A stretch of DNA of 64,000 nucleotides from Rhizobium sp. WYJ-E13 (GCF_018987265.1 NZ_CP076853.1:620001-684000), one strand, 5' to 3'; counted from the stretch's first letter, positions 26,272 through 36,137 are shown. Notes: generated by a model from the sequence alone, not told the origin. Numbers and translations: made by a program.

Positions 26272-27186
26272 TCAGTCGCGCATCGCCCAGCGAATGCCGG
26301 CGGCGACGGAGAGGCCGAGAAGCGGCCATATCGCCCAGAATATCCCATGCCACGTCAGCATGTTGATAACGACAATGCCGATCCCGACAACGGCAAGTGC
26401 AGCAATCCGCTGGTCGAACCGGCCCTGCATCCGCACCCATATCATGGCCGCGAAAAAGGCGAAGGCAAGCAGAGGCCAGACGGCCCAGAACTCGCCTTCC
26501 CAAGTGGCAATATTGATGACGACGAGCATGGCGCAGATGACGGCCAGGATGCCGGCGAGCTTACGCAGCCGGCCGCGCGGCGGCAGGGCCGGGGCCGGCC
26601 TTGGCGCCGGCATTTCGACGGAACGATCCGGAGAGGTTGTCGGCTCCTGCGGCTGAATTCCGAGATCGCCGATGCGCACGACATAGCTCGGCACGGCATC
26701 GGCGACATTCTTCATCTCCAGTGCCCCCAGAAAGTCGAATCCAACAGCCACCTTGTTGCGCACCTGATCGTAGACGGTATTCGAGATCACGATGCCCCCG
26801 GCAGGCGCCGAGGTTTGCAGCCGCGCGGCTATATTGACGCCGTCGCCATAGATATCGTCTCCTTCGACGATGACGTCGCCGAGATTGATTCCGATACGAA
26901 AGAGCATGCGCCCGTCCATGGGCCGCGCCGCATTCTTGCCGGCAAGCTCGTTCTGCACGTCGATCGCCGCCCGTACCGCCTCCACGACGCTCGGGAAATC
27001 CGCAAGCAGCCCATCGCCCCATGTGTTGACCACCCGCCCGCCATGCGATGCGATGAGCCGGGACATGGCATCGCGATAGTGTTTGAGCATGGCGAGCGTG
27101 CCTTCCTCATCCTCGCCCATCATGCGCGTATAGTCCTGCACGTCTGCTGCAAAGATCGTCGTCAGCTTGCGTTGTGTCTCGCTCAT
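26272..27186 (-). CDS. Class III adenylate/guanylate cyclase with C-terminal membrane helices
   Basis: 304 aa from the ATG at 27186 (GGGGGA five bases upstream). The catalytic domain occupies the N-terminal half: KLTTIFAADVQDYTRMMGEDEEGTL (first metal Asp), GRVVNTWGDGLLADFPS (second metal Asp), RIGINLGDVIVEGDDIYGDGVNIAARLQ. About four hydrophobic segments follow in the C-terminal 110 residues. This is a less common order, catalytic domain first and membrane anchor last. Probably makes cAMP. A second cyclase gene lies 3 kb away. Confidence 0.88.
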   Translation of the reverse strand: MSETQRKLTTIFAADVQDYTRMMGEDEEGTLAMLKHYRDAMSRLIASHGGRVVNTWGDGLLADFPSVVEAVRAAIDVQNELAGKNAARPMDGRMLFRIGINLGDVIVEGDDIYGDGVNIAARLQTSAPAGGIVISNTVYDQVRNKVAVGFDFLGALEMKNVADAVPSYVVRIGDLGIQPQEPTTSPDRSVEMPAPRPAPALPPRGRLRKLAGILAVICAMLVVINIATWEGEFWAVWPLLAFAFFAAMIWVRMQGRFDQRIAALAVVGIGIVVINMLTWHGIFWAIWPLLGLSVAAGIRWAMRD

Positions 27187-27293
27187 GAAATCCCCCATCG
27201 AGGCGGGTATGCTGCTGGATTCTTCAACCTATAGGTGTGATCGCAATCTTGCTTCCGGTAATCCGCACTGGTGCGAACAGCCGTCCCACATTT

Positions 27294-28334
27294 CTAGAAC
27301 TGCGTAATCACGCTGATTCCCGTGCCTTCGGCCTTGTCGAGTGTCATCAGCGCTGGCACGGCTTCGGCAAGGCTGATGCACCGGCCGATCAGTTTCTGCG
27401 GCGCGATCTTTCCGGCGGCGAGCATCGCGAGCATGGCATCATAGCGCCAGGCCTGCATGCCGTGGCTGCCATAGATTTCCAGCTCGTGGCCGATCACCTG
27501 CGCCATCGGGATCTGCGGCGTCGAATGCTCGCCCAGCATCAGCCCCACCTGCACATGCCGGCCGCGCCGGCGCAGGTTCTTGATCGAATTGAAGCAGGTG
27601 ACGGGATGGCCGAGCGCATCGATCGAGACATGCGCGCCGCCCTTGGTGATCTCACGCACGGCTTCCGCCACATCGACAACCGAGGAGGCATTGATCGTGG
27701 CCACCGCTCCGCATTCACGCGCAAAGGCAAGCTTCTCCTCGGAAATATCGACGGCGATCGCATTGGCTCCAAGCGCGCTGGCGATCATGATCGCCGAAAG
27801 CCCCACTCCACCGCAGCCATGCACCGCGATCCATTCACCGGGGCCGGTGCGCGCCTGGTCGGCAACCGCACGAAAAGAGGTGGCGAAGCGGCAGCCGAGG
27901 CTTGCCGCCGTCGCATCGTCCACGCTCTCGGGCAGATGAACCAGATTGGTATCGGCATAATCAATGCCGACATATTCGGCAAACGAGCCCCAATGGGTGA
28001 AGCCCGGCTGGAACTGGTTGGGGCAAACCTGCTGGTTACCGGAATGGCACTCGGCGCAATGGCCGCAGCCGGACACGAAAGGCACGGTCACGCGGTCGCC
28101 AACTTTGAAACGCACCACGCCCTTGCCCGTCGCGACGATCTTGCCGGCAAGCTCGTGCCCCGGGACGTGCGGCAGGCGGATATCCGGGTCATGTCCCATC
28201 CAGCCATGCCAGTCGCTGCGGCAAAGCCCGGTTGCGCCGATCTTGATAACCACGCCGTCTTCCGAAGGCGTCGGGTCCGGCACGGTGCGGATCTCAGGCG
28301 CCTGTTCGAAGGCTTCGTAATACATGGCTTTCAT
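27294..28334 (-). CDS. Zinc-dependent alcohol dehydrogenase (MDR family)
   Basis: 346 aa from the ATG at 28334, with AGGAGA upstream; the longer frame to 28397 is not needed. Catalytic zinc ligands: Cys in [11 protein letters not shown], His/Glu in VPGHELAGK. The structural zinc loop is [15 protein letters not shown], and the Rossmann motif is [18 protein letters not shown]. Oxidises an alcohol with NAD(P); substrate unknown. Divergent from the aminotransferase gene across 248 bp. Confidence 0.92.
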   Translation of the reverse strand: MKAMYYEAFEQAPEIRTVPDPTPSEDGVVIKIGATGLCRSDWHGWMGHDPDIRLPHVPGHELAGKIVATGKGVVRFKVGDRVTVPFVSGCGHCAECHSGNQQVCPNQFQPGFTHWGSFAEYVGIDYADTNLVHLPESVDDATAASLGCRFATSFRAVADQARTGPGEWIAVHGCGGVGLSAIMIASALGANAIAVDISEEKLAFARECGAVATINASSVVDVAEAVREITKGGAHVSIDALGHPVTCFNSIKNLRRRGRHVQVGLMLGEHSTPQIPMAQVIGHELEIYGSHGMQAWRYDAMLAMLAAGKIAPQKLIGRCISLAEAVPALMTLDKAEGTGISVITQF

Positions 28335-28582
28335 CTGTTCTCTCCTGAGCCGGCATGCGTGTCTTCTTCCATGATGGCATGCTGCGGTGGCATCCATCCA
28401 GTCGGCTTTCGATCATTTTCTTTTATGGAGCCATCGTTTTAGCACCAGGACACGCGCATCAATATTTCAATCGTAACGCGGTCTCCGGCATTTTCTTGCT
28501 TCGATGTTTCAACCGTCAATTTGCGCTTGACCGTCCCCGGCAGTGAGGATTTTGCTTTGCCGACTTCACAAGGAGAGCCGCA

Positions 28583-29470
28583 ATGCCCGTCGATACGTCA
28601 CCCCGCACGACCACCTGGACCTATGTCGACGGAGAGTGGATCGCCGGCAACCCGCCGCTGATCGGGCCGACCTCGCACGCCATGTGGCTCGGCTCCACCG
28701 TCTTCGACGGCGCCCGCTGGTTCGATGGCATTGCACCCGATCTCGACCTGCATTGCCAGCGCATCAACCGCTCTGCCGTCGCCATGGGCCTGAAACCGGT
28801 CAAAACGGCAGAAGAGATCGAGGCGCTCGCCTGGGAAGGTGTCAAGAAATTCGACGGCAAGACGCCGATCTACATCAAGCCGATGTATTGGGGCGAGCAC
28901 GGCTCGGCAGGCAGTGTCGTCACCGTCGACGGCGAATCCACCCGTTTTGCGCTCTGCCTGTTCGAAGCGGCAATGGGTGGCCATGGCGGCTCTTCACTCA
29001 CCGTTTCGCCCTATCGTCGCCCGACGCCGGAAACCGCAACGACGGATGCCAAGGCAGGCTCGCTCTATCCGAACAGCGGCCGGGCGATCGCCGAAGCAAG
29101 AAGCCGCGGCTTCGACAATGCCCTGATGCGCGACTTGAACGGCAACGTGGCCGAAACCGCTTCCTCGAACGTCTTCATGGTCAAGGACGGCGTGGTCTTC
29201 ACACCGGTCGCCAACCGCACCTTCCTTGCCGGTATCACCCGCCAGCGCGTCATCGGCCTCTTACGCAAGGCCGGCTTCGACGTGCGCGAGGCGACACTGT
29301 CGGTCGAGGATTTCATGGGCGCCGACGAGATCTTCACGAGCGGCAACTATTCCAAGGTTGTCGGCGTCAACAGGCTCGACGGCCATAATTTTCAGGAAGG
29401 CCCGGTCACCCGCAAGGCGCTGGAGCTCTATATGGACTGGGCATACGGCCGTTCGGCGAGCGATGAGTAG
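28583..29470 (+). CDS. Class IV (branched-chain-type) aminotransferase
   Basis: 295 aa PLP-dependent fold-type IV enzyme. WTYVDGEWIAGNPPLIGPTSHAMW opens it. TPIYIKPMYWGEHG contains the likely PLP lysine (K), then GFDNALMRDLNGNVAETASSNVFMVKDGV and VFTPVANRTFLAGITRQRVI hold the conserved Glu and phosphate-loop residues. It probably transfers amino groups to branched-chain keto acids; an ilvE-type paralogue rather than the housekeeping copy is possible. Ribosome site AAGGAGAG. A hairpin follows the stop. Confidence 0.88.
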   Translation: MPVDTSPRTTTWTYVDGEWIAGNPPLIGPTSHAMWLGSTVFDGARWFDGIAPDLDLHCQRINRSAVAMGLKPVKTAEEIEALAWEGVKKFDGKTPIYIKPMYWGEHGSAGSVVTVDGESTRFALCLFEAAMGGHGGSSLTVSPYRRPTPETATTDAKAGSLYPNSGRAIAEARSRGFDNALMRDLNGNVAETASSNVFMVKDGVVFTPVANRTFLAGITRQRVIGLLRKAGFDVREATLSVEDFMGADEIFTSGNYSKVVGVNRLDGHNFQEGPVTRKALELYMDWAYGRSASDE

Positions 29471-29475
29471 CAGGA

Positions 29476-29501
29476 CAGCTGCCGTGAGTGCACGGCAGCT
29501 G
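29476..29501. terminator. Hairpin between convergent genes
   Basis: Perfect 11-bp stem CAGCTGCCGTG / CACGGCAGCTG with a 4-base loop, 6 bp after the aminotransferase stop and 9 bp before the end of the convergent cyclase gene. No T-tract. Confidence 0.55.
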
Positions 29502-29509
29502 CATCCTGA

Positions 29510-30706
29510 CTATCTCAAGCCATACAACCCAACCCCGTCAGGGAAGCCCTTCAACCGATGGCTTCCCACCGACACCGCATCCTCCGGCCTCGTTTCCTCG
29601 AAAAACGCCTCGGACATCAGCAGCGCCTCCCCAAGCTCGCTGCACATCCCCTGAATGCGGCTGACGAGATTGACGTCGCCGCCGATCAGCGTGAAATCCA
29701 GCCGCCGGCCGGAACCGATATTGCCATAGCTGACCTCGCCATAATGCAATGCGATACCGGCTTTGGCGCCGATGCCGTCATGATTGAAGCCGTCGAGCGC
29801 TTCGAGGATCGCCCGCGCAGCCGAAAGCGCCGCGTTGCAGGTGCTGGCCGCATCATAGCCTGGGAAAAAGGCGAGCACTGCATCGCCCATGAACTTCAGC
29901 ACCTCGCCGCCTTCCCGGGTGATCGGCGGAATGACCCGGTCGAAATAGGCGTTCAATAGCCCAAGCACCGTTTCGCCCGGCAGGCGGTTGGAGAGTTCGG
30001 TAAAGCCGCGCAGGTCGCAAAGCAGGAGGGCCGCCTGCATGGATTCGATTTCGCCCTGGCGGATGCGGCCGGCGAGGATGCGGCTTGCTGTCATCGGCCC
30101 GATATAGGTGTCGAGCAGGCTGAGCTCGACCTGGCGCAGGATGCGGAGTTCGCTGGTATTGCGCAGCGCCGGCAGGATGCGTTCGATGACCTGCATTTCG
30201 GAGGCCGCGAAGCCGCCTGGCCGCTTGGTGCCGAAGATGGCGGCGCTGACCGGACCGTCGGCATTGCAGAGTGGGGCGATCATCAATTGCACAAGCTCGC
30301 GCCCGGTGAAGACGTCGAGATGCTGCCAACGGCCATGCGGGCTCTTGCCCGGCCCCGCGATCAGCATCTCGCGCGTTTCGAAAACCTTGTGCAGCGGCGT
30401 ATTGGCGATGGCGAGCCGCGCGCCATGCTCGCGGTCATGGATCTCCACCGGTTCGCCCGGTGCCCAGGCGATGGTGCGGCCGATGAATTCCGGGTGCAGC
30501 GTCATGAGATGCAGCGTCAGCCGATCGACGGGAGCGCCGAGCGCCCGCAGGCGGCGCCCGAGACCGGAGACGAGGCCGGCCTCGTCGAGGGCATGGCATT
30601 CGTCGCCGGTCAGCCATTCGATGAGGTCGAACACGGCAGTGGTGTTGCCGCTGCGCGCGGGAGCTCTGGTTTCAACGGGATAATCAATGTCGAGCAGGTT
30701 GGTCAT
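29510..30706 (-). CDS. Class III adenylate/guanylate cyclase with N-terminal sensor-like region
   Basis: 398 aa soluble protein. Residues 1-185 form a GAF-like region (VSAAIFGTKRPGGFAASEMQVIERILPAL). The cyclase domain follows from about 215: AALLLCDLRGFTELSNRLPGE, GGEVLKFMGDAVLAFFPGYD (second metal Asp), GIALHYGEVSYGNIGSGRRLDFTLIGGDVNLVSRIQ. No membrane helix. GGAGGAGAAC precedes the start. Likely makes cAMP in response to a cytoplasmic ligand. Confidence 0.9.
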   Translation of the reverse strand: MTNLLDIDYPVETRAPARSGNTTAVFDLIEWLTGDECHALDEAGLVSGLGRRLRALGAPVDRLTLHLMTLHPEFIGRTIAWAPGEPVEIHDREHGARLAIANTPLHKVFETREMLIAGPGKSPHGRWQHLDVFTGRELVQLMIAPLCNADGPVSAAIFGTKRPGGFAASEMQVIERILPALRNTSELRILRQVELSLLDTYIGPMTASRILAGRIRQGEIESMQAALLLCDLRGFTELSNRLPGETVLGLLNAYFDRVIPPITREGGEVLKFMGDAVLAFFPGYDAASTCNAALSAARAILEALDGFNHDGIGAKAGIALHYGEVSYGNIGSGRRLDFTLIGGDVNLVSRIQGMCSELGEALLMSEAFFEETRPEDAVSVGSHRLKGFPDGVGLYGLR

Positions 30707-30735
30707 GGTGTTCTCCTCCTTGGGACGCGCTGATC

Positions 30736-32358
30736 TCAGTGAGCGCCGCCGCCGGAGACCTGGCCGGGTTTCTTGAGGAGCAGGGTCGCAAGAAGAGCGA
30801 TGACGAGGGCGAGGCCGAGCAGGAAGAACGTGTCGCTGAAGGCCATGATATTGGCCTGCTTGCGCAGCTTCAGCGCGATGGCAACGATCGCCTTGTGGGT
30901 GGCAAGCGCCTGATCGGTAACGCCATGGTTCATGAAGTAGGCGGTCATCCTGGCGACACGCTCGCGGGTGGCTTCCTCGAAGACCGACACCGAGTTGGTC
31001 AGGATATTCGAATGGAACTGCTCGCGCTTCGACAGGAAGGTCTGCAGCGAGGCTATGCCGACCGCACCGCCGAGATTGCGCATCATGTTGAAGAGGGCGG
31101 AAGCCGAACCGGCATTTTCCGGCTCGATACCTGATGTGGCGATCGCCGACAGCGGCGTGAAGACAAGGGCCTGACCGACGGCACGCACGACATTCGGCCA
31201 GAAGAGCTGGTCGCTCGCATAGTCGCCTGTCATATGCACGTTCATGAAGTTCGAAGCGGCAAAGAGGGCAAAGCCGACGATAATCAGCAGGCGGACGTCG
31301 AAGCGCTTCATCAGGCGCGGCACCAGGGGGATCAGCAGAAGCTGCGGGATGCCGGTCCAGGCAAGCACAAAGCCGATCTGCTCGGAGTTATAACCCTGGA
31401 TGCGGGTCAGGTAGATCGGTAGCACGAAGACGGAACCATAGAGCGCGATGCCCAGCAGGAAGTTCGCAAGGATGCCGAAGCCGAAGTTACGGCGGGCAAA
31501 CAGGCGCAGGTTCAAGAGCGGATGGGCAACCTTCAGTTCGATGATGAGGAAGAGCGTCAGCGACACGGCGGCAATGATCGAGAGACGGATGATGAAATCC
31601 GAGCCGAACCAGTCTTCCTTATTGCCTTCCTCCAGCACAGTCTGCAGCGCGGCAAGACCGATCGCCATGGTGATGATGCCGGGCCAGTCGCCCTTGGCAA
31701 GCAGGCCGAGGTTCGTCGGTGCACGATCGAGCGAGGCCCAGAGCATGCCAACCATCAGCGCGCCAGGCACGAGGTTGATATAGAAGATGTATTCCCAGCC
31801 CCAGTTTTCGGTGAAATATCCGCCAATGGTTGGGCCGATCGCTGGCGCGAAAGTCGCCGAGAGCGCAAAGAGTGCAAGGCCCATCGGCTGCTTGGGCTTG
31901 GGCAGCAACGTGATGATGATCGTGAAGGCCATCGGGATCAACACGCCGCCGGTAAAGCCCTGGATGGCGCGCAGGATGATCATCTGCTGCAGGTTGACAG
32001 CGAAGGCGCAGGCGACCGAGAAGACCAGGAAGAGGAGGGCGTTGACCAGCAGATAGTTGCGGACCGAGAAGACGCGCGCAAGCCATGCGCTGAGCGGAAT
32101 GACGACGATCTCGGCGATCAGGTAGGAGGTCGAGATCCAGCCGCCATCGTCTGTGCCGGCGCCGATCGCGCCCTGGATGTCGGCAAGCGAAGCATTGACG
32201 ATCTGGATGTTGAGGATAGCCATGAAGGCGCCAAGCGTGGAGCCGACGACGGCGGTCCACATGCGAAGCGGGCTCATGACCGGTTTGGCAGCGGGGATGG
32301 CCGTAGCGGCAGGGCGCGCGGCCGAGTTGCTGTTTGCGGCGATCTGAAGCGTAGCCAT
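30736..32358 (-). CDS. DHA2-family (EmrB/QacA) multidrug efflux MFS transporter
   Basis: 540 aa, about 14 membrane helices, starting with RMWTAVVGSTLGAFMAILNIQIVNASL and containing DDGGWISTSYLIAEIVVIPLSAW. The motif-C-like stretch LSATFAPAIGPTIGGYFTENWGWEYIFYINL is typical of DHA2 proton-drug antiporters. It lies downstream of the HlyD/EmrA-like gene (76-bp gap), so the two should make an EmrAB-type pump spanning both membranes with a TolC partner encoded elsewhere. Confidence 0.92.
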   Translation of the reverse strand: MATLQIAANSNSAARPAATAIPAAKPVMSPLRMWTAVVGSTLGAFMAILNIQIVNASLADIQGAIGAGTDDGGWISTSYLIAEIVVIPLSAWLARVFSVRNYLLVNALLFLVFSVACAFAVNLQQMIILRAIQGFTGGVLIPMAFTIIITLLPKPKQPMGLALFALSATFAPAIGPTIGGYFTENWGWEYIFYINLVPGALMVGMLWASLDRAPTNLGLLAKGDWPGIITMAIGLAALQTVLEEGNKEDWFGSDFIIRLSIIAAVSLTLFLIIELKVAHPLLNLRLFARRNFGFGILANFLLGIALYGSVFVLPIYLTRIQGYNSEQIGFVLAWTGIPQLLLIPLVPRLMKRFDVRLLIIVGFALFAASNFMNVHMTGDYASDQLFWPNVVRAVGQALVFTPLSAIATSGIEPENAGSASALFNMMRNLGGAVGIASLQTFLSKREQFHSNILTNSVSVFEEATRERVARMTAYFMNHGVTDQALATHKAIVAIALKLRKQANIMAFSDTFFLLGLALVIALLATLLLKKPGQVSGGGAH

Positions 32359-32434
32359 GACTTATCTCCTTCCGGCTCTGCGGAAAACTGTCTCACGACG
32401 CTGTGTGGTGATGTCGGAGAAAGAAGCGGAAGGA

Positions 32435-33649
32435 TCATCCAGCAGGAGTGGATAATCCTTCCTCCGCGGCCGCGGAGGTCTGAGCGGCCTTGGTATCGAT
32501 ATCAGGAATGACCGACATGCCCGAGCGCAGCAGGCCGGCAAGGCGTTCGTCATCGATGACGATCTTGACGGGGATGCGCTGGACGATCTTGGTGAAATTG
32601 CCTGTGGCATTGTCGGGCGGCAGCAGCGAAAATTCGAGACCGCTTGCCGGCGAGACGCTGTCGACATGGCCCTTGATCGCAATGTCGGGGAAGCTGTCGA
32701 CCTTTATCTCCACCGCCTGGCCGGGGCGCACGAAGGTCAGCTGCGTTTCCTTGAAATTGGCGACGACATAGACCGCATGCAGCGGCACGACGGCCATCAG
32801 CTGCGTACCCGAGGTGACATATTGGCCGACGCGGATCGACCGGGCGCCGACCGTGCCGTCAACGGCCGCGACAATATCCGTATAGGAGAGGTTAAGCTCC
32901 GCCTGGCGTGCGGCAGCAAGAGCGCGGTCGCGCTGGGCAAGTGCCTGTTCGCGCTGCGTCTGCAGCACCGGCACTTTGTTCTCGGCGGCAACGACAGCGG
33001 CCCGATCGCGCTCGACGGCGGCCGCCGCCTGATCCTTCAGCGACTGGCTCTGTTCGGCGCGGGACTGCGTGCCGGCGCCGTTGGTGATCAGCCGGCTGGC
33101 GCGGTCGGCATCGGATTGGGCAAAAGTGAGCGAGGCCTGCGAAGCATCGAGCGTGGCACGCGCCTGAGCAATGATCGACTGCTGCAGCGAGATCTGGGTG
33201 TCGAGATTGGTGACGGCAGCCTCGGCAGCCTTTACATCGGCCCGGGCCTGCGAGAGCGCGGCCTGGAAGTCGCGATCGTCGATGCGGGCGAGAACCTGTC
33301 CGGCCTTGACCGGGTCATTGTCGTTGACGAGGACCTGTTTGATATAGCCGGCGACCTTCGGTGCGACGGTCGTGTAATCAGCCTTCACATAAGCATCGTC
33401 GGTGGATTCGATGAAACGGCTGACCGTCCAGTAGCGGTAGCCGAAATCGCCCGCGAAGGCGACGCCGGCAAGCAGCGCTGCGGCGATGACGGCGCGCTTG
33501 ATGGCTTTGCGACCGTTCTTCTTCGGGGCTTCGACCCCTGCTGCGGCAGCTGCCAGTGCTTCCGCGGCGGGCGTCGCGGCTTCGGCGGTGGGAGCGATCC
33601 CGCCTTGCTGGGCAGTCTTGAACGCATCATTGCGGGGCAGTTCAACCAT
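32435..33649 (-). CDS. HlyD/EmrA-family membrane fusion protein
   Basis: 404 aa. One N-terminal membrane helix (about 47-70, KRAVIAAALLAGVAFAGDFG). A biotinyl-lipoyl half follows (YVKADYTTVAPKVAGYIKQVLVNDNDPV). Next come a long coiled-coil hairpin (about 125-245) and the second lipoyl/beta-barrel part (DIVAAVDGTVGARSIRVGQYV). It bridges the EmrB-like pump to an outer-membrane channel. First gene of the operon and divergent from a LysR gene, probably its regulator. Confidence 0.92.
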   Translation of the reverse strand: MVELPRNDAFKTAQQGGIAPTAEAATPAAEALAAAAAGVEAPKKNGRKAIKRAVIAAALLAGVAFAGDFGYRYWTVSRFIESTDDAYVKADYTTVAPKVAGYIKQVLVNDNDPVKAGQVLARIDDRDFQAALSQARADVKAAEAAVTNLDTQISLQQSIIAQARATLDASQASLTFAQSDADRASRLITNGAGTQSRAEQSQSLKDQAAAAVERDRAAVVAAENKVPVLQTQREQALAQRDRALAAARQAELNLSYTDIVAAVDGTVGARSIRVGQYVTSGTQLMAVVPLHAVYVVANFKETQLTFVRPGQAVEIKVDSFPDIAIKGHVDSVSPASGLEFSLLPPDNATGNFTKIVQRIPVKIVIDDERLAGLLRSGMSVIPDIDTKAAQTSAAAEEGLSTPAG

Positions 33650-33787
33650 TGTCCGTCTCCATGCATCTCGGCCTCGTTCATGCGAAGCCTTGTTCGATGG
33701 CGTGGAAGATGGACCCGGAACTGCAATCTGATAATCTGCGCTTTTCGGGAAAGATCATCAACTCTCAGTGGATAATCGGAGCGCAAC

Positions 33788-34690
33788 ATGGATCGGCTGA
33801 CCAGCCTCACAGTTTTCGGTCGGGTGGTGGAGTGCGGCGGCTTTTCGGCGGCGGCAAGGCGCCTTAATATGTCCGTCACCATGGTGGGCAATCATGTGCA
33901 ATCATTGGAAGATCGCCTTGGCGTGCGCCTCCTGAACCGCACGACCCGCAAGGTGAGCCTGACCGAAACCGGCAAATACTACTACGAACGCTCTGCGCAA
34001 ATCCTTGCCGATCTGGAGGAGGCGGACCGCACCGCTGGCGCATTGAGCTCGACGCCGCGCGGCACGCTGCGATTCTACACCAGCAGCGCCATCGTCCGCT
34101 TCCTGCTGCCTGTCATCAACGAGTTCATGACGCTCTATCCGGCCGTCTCGATCGATTTCAGCATCGGCGAACGCGCGGTGGATATGATCGAGGATGGATA
34201 TGATCTGGTGATCCGCACGACGCCCTCTCCGGATTCAAGCCTGGTGGCGCGCAAGCTGACGCCGTGGCGGCATTTCCTGGTCTGTTCGCCGGACTATTTG
34301 AAAACCCATGCCATGCCGACGACGCCTGCCGAAGTCGCCGAGCACAATTGCCTGCAATATACCTACTATCCCTTTGGCGACGAATGGCGGTTCGAGGACA
34401 AGCAAGGCAAGCAGGAAAGTGTCAAGGTCGGCGGCAGCATCATTTCCAACAGCGCCGAGGCGCTACGTTATCTGGTGCTGAGCGGGCAGGGGATTTTCAT
34501 GGCGCCGAGCTTCGTCGTGTCAGAAGATCTTGCCACGGGTCGTCTCGTCAGCATGATGCCGGATTATCGCGGCGTCGAGATTTTCATCAACGCGGTCTAC
34601 CCCAACCGCAGCCATCTGCCGACCAAAGTCCGGCTCTTCCTCGACATGCTGGTGGAGCGCTTTGCCGAACATCGCAAATGGATGACGTGA
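33788..34690 (+). CDS. LysR-family transcriptional regulator
   Basis: 300 aa. HTH at residues 1-60 (MDRLTSLTVFGRVVECGGFSAAARRLNMS, LEDRLGVRLLNRTTRKVSLTETG). A periplasmic-binding-type effector domain covers about 90-295. Divergent from the emrAB-like operon across 138 bp, the usual position of a LysR activator relative to its target. Closest in style to the CrgA/AaeR-like branch of LysR proteins. Effector unknown. Confidence 0.9.
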   Translation: MDRLTSLTVFGRVVECGGFSAAARRLNMSVTMVGNHVQSLEDRLGVRLLNRTTRKVSLTETGKYYYERSAQILADLEEADRTAGALSSTPRGTLRFYTSSAIVRFLLPVINEFMTLYPAVSIDFSIGERAVDMIEDGYDLVIRTTPSPDSSLVARKLTPWRHFLVCSPDYLKTHAMPTTPAEVAEHNCLQYTYYPFGDEWRFEDKQGKQESVKVGGSIISNSAEALRYLVLSGQGIFMAPSFVVSEDLATGRLVSMMPDYRGVEIFINAVYPNRSHLPTKVRLFLDMLVERFAEHRKWMT

Positions 34691-34733
34691 AAAAGCGCCC
34701 GGCGAGACGGCTTTTCGCCGGAGCGGCATTCCG

Positions 34734-35417
34734 TCAGGGACAGACAGGCGAGCCAGCGTAACCAGCGGACTGGATATAGGCGGTCGGCGCAAAGAATTTC
34801 CCGCCGGCATCGAAGGTCATCAGCCCTTCCTCGCTCAATGCAGTCAGCACTGCCGGACGCGCCGCGACACGTTTCATGAATGCCGGAATCGCGGGAAACC
34901 GATCGAGATCGACTTTGATCCACGGCGACCAGTTGAGGCAGACGAAGAGATAGGCATCCGCGACCGTAAAATCCTCGCCGGTGAGATAGGGGTCGGCGAG
35001 CCTGCTGTTGATCCAGTCGAGACGCTTGTGAACGACCGCGCGCATGGCCTCATGTGCGGTGGCATAGTCGGCGTTGAAGAGCATCGCCATCGGCTTGTGG
35101 AGCTCTGAGGTAATGAAGTTCAGCAGGGACTGAACCTGATTTCGGGCAAAGCTGCCCATCTCCGGCAGCATCCTGCGTCCATTGGGTGCGCTGTCGGCGA
35201 GGAACTGGACGATAACAGGTCCCTCCGTCAGCACCTTGCCGTCGTCGAGTACCAGCGCTGGCACATAGCCATTGCCGTTGATGGCGAAATAGTCGTCACC
35301 TTCGCTGGTCCGGTGCGTCGTTCGATCGACCGTAATGAGCTCGATATCGATATCGAGTTCGCGGCAGACGATATGCGGCGAGAGCGAACAGGCGGCTGCG
35401 TGCATATAGAGTTTCAT
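34734..35417 (-). CDS. Glutathione S-transferase
   Basis: 227 aa. The N-terminal thioredoxin-like domain has MKLYMHAAACSLSPHIVCRELDI, with the Ser/Cys activation region typical of beta-class bacterial GSTs. The cis-Pro/glutathione block is NGYVPALVLDDGKVLTEGPVIVQFLAD. The alpha-helical C-domain has LTGEDFTVADAYLFVCLNW. Conjugates or reduces electrophiles with glutathione. Divergent from a TetR gene with a shared operator, so probably de-repressed by a xenobiotic. Confidence 0.92.
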   Translation of the reverse strand: MKLYMHAAACSLSPHIVCRELDIDIELITVDRTTHRTSEGDDYFAINGNGYVPALVLDDGKVLTEGPVIVQFLADSAPNGRRMLPEMGSFARNQVQSLLNFITSELHKPMAMLFNADYATAHEAMRAVVHKRLDWINSRLADPYLTGEDFTVADAYLFVCLNWSPWIKVDLDRFPAIPAFMKRVAARPAVLTALSEEGLMTFDAGGKFFAPTAYIQSAGYAGSPVCP

Positions 35418-35477
35418 GGGTCTCCTCCTGCGGCGGCGCGAGGCTGCCTATATCAATTCGTTGGACATTTGTACTAT

Positions 35478-35515
35478 TTCGCATAAAATTCCATCGGTCA
35501 ATTATTTTATGCGAA
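35478..35515. promoter_or_regulatory. Candidate TetR operator between gst and tetR
   Basis: Perfect 12-bp inverted repeat TTCGCATAAAAT (35478-35489) and ATTTTATGCGAA (35504-35515), 14-bp spacer, ending 10 bp before the TetR ATG and 61 bp from the GST ATG. Strong case for control of both divergent genes. Confidence 0.7.
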
Positions 35516-35525
35516 GCGGTATAAA

Positions 35526-36134
35526 ATGAACGAGAAGAAGCGCGGTCGCCCAAGAGCCTTCGATGCGAAGGTGACATTGGAAAAGGCGAGGGAGGTGTTC
35601 TGGGACCGGGGCTTTGCCGGCACGTCACTGGATACGCTGAGCGCTGCCACCCAGCTCAATCGCCCGAGCCTCTACGGCGCGTTCGGCGACAAGGAGGCTC
35701 TCTACCTCGATGCTTTGGAGGGCTATCGCGCCGAAAGCATGGATGTGCTGGCAAACGCGCTCGACCCATCGCTGCCGTTGCGTGAAAATCTAGGGCGTGT
35801 CTATAGCCGCGCCTTGGACATCTACCTTCATGGCGAGACATCCGCGCGCGGCTGCTTCCTCATCGGCACCGCAACGGCCGAAGCGATCCAGCACGAGAGC
35901 GTTCGGGAGGTGCTGAACCGCAGCCTCAACGATTTTGACGGTGAGATCGAGAAACGCATGGAGCTCGCGATAGAACGGGGCGAGTTGCCGGATGGAGGCG
36001 ACCCTCACACACTTGCGAGGCTCGCCTCCGCCATCATGCATTCGCTCGCCGTCCGCGCCCGCGCCGGCGACAGTCGTGAGACGCTGGAATCCTTGGCGCA
36101 GTCCGGCGTAGACACGATCTGCGGCAAAGCCTGA
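35526..36134 (+). CDS. TetR-family transcriptional regulator
   Basis: 202 aa. The N-terminal HTH is KVTLEKAREVFWDRGFAGTSLDTLSAATQLNRPSLYGAFGDKEALY, followed by a helical ligand domain. The sequence style is of the AcrR/NemR-like group with C-terminal domain 'DGGDPHTLARLASAIMHSL'. It is divergent from the GST gene and probably binds the inverted repeat at 35478-35515. Its 3' end lies 3 bp from the convergent MFS gene. Confidence 0.92.
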   Translation: MNEKKRGRPRAFDAKVTLEKAREVFWDRGFAGTSLDTLSAATQLNRPSLYGAFGDKEALYLDALEGYRAESMDVLANALDPSLPLRENLGRVYSRALDIYLHGETSARGCFLIGTATAEAIQHESVREVLNRSLNDFDGEIEKRMELAIERGELPDGGDPHTLARLASAIMHSLAVRARAGDSRETLESLAQSGVDTICGKA

Positions 36135-36137
36135 GGT

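Noticed and set aside
31522..32511. 329-codon plus-strand open frame
   Set aside because: Antisense to the emrB-like gene.
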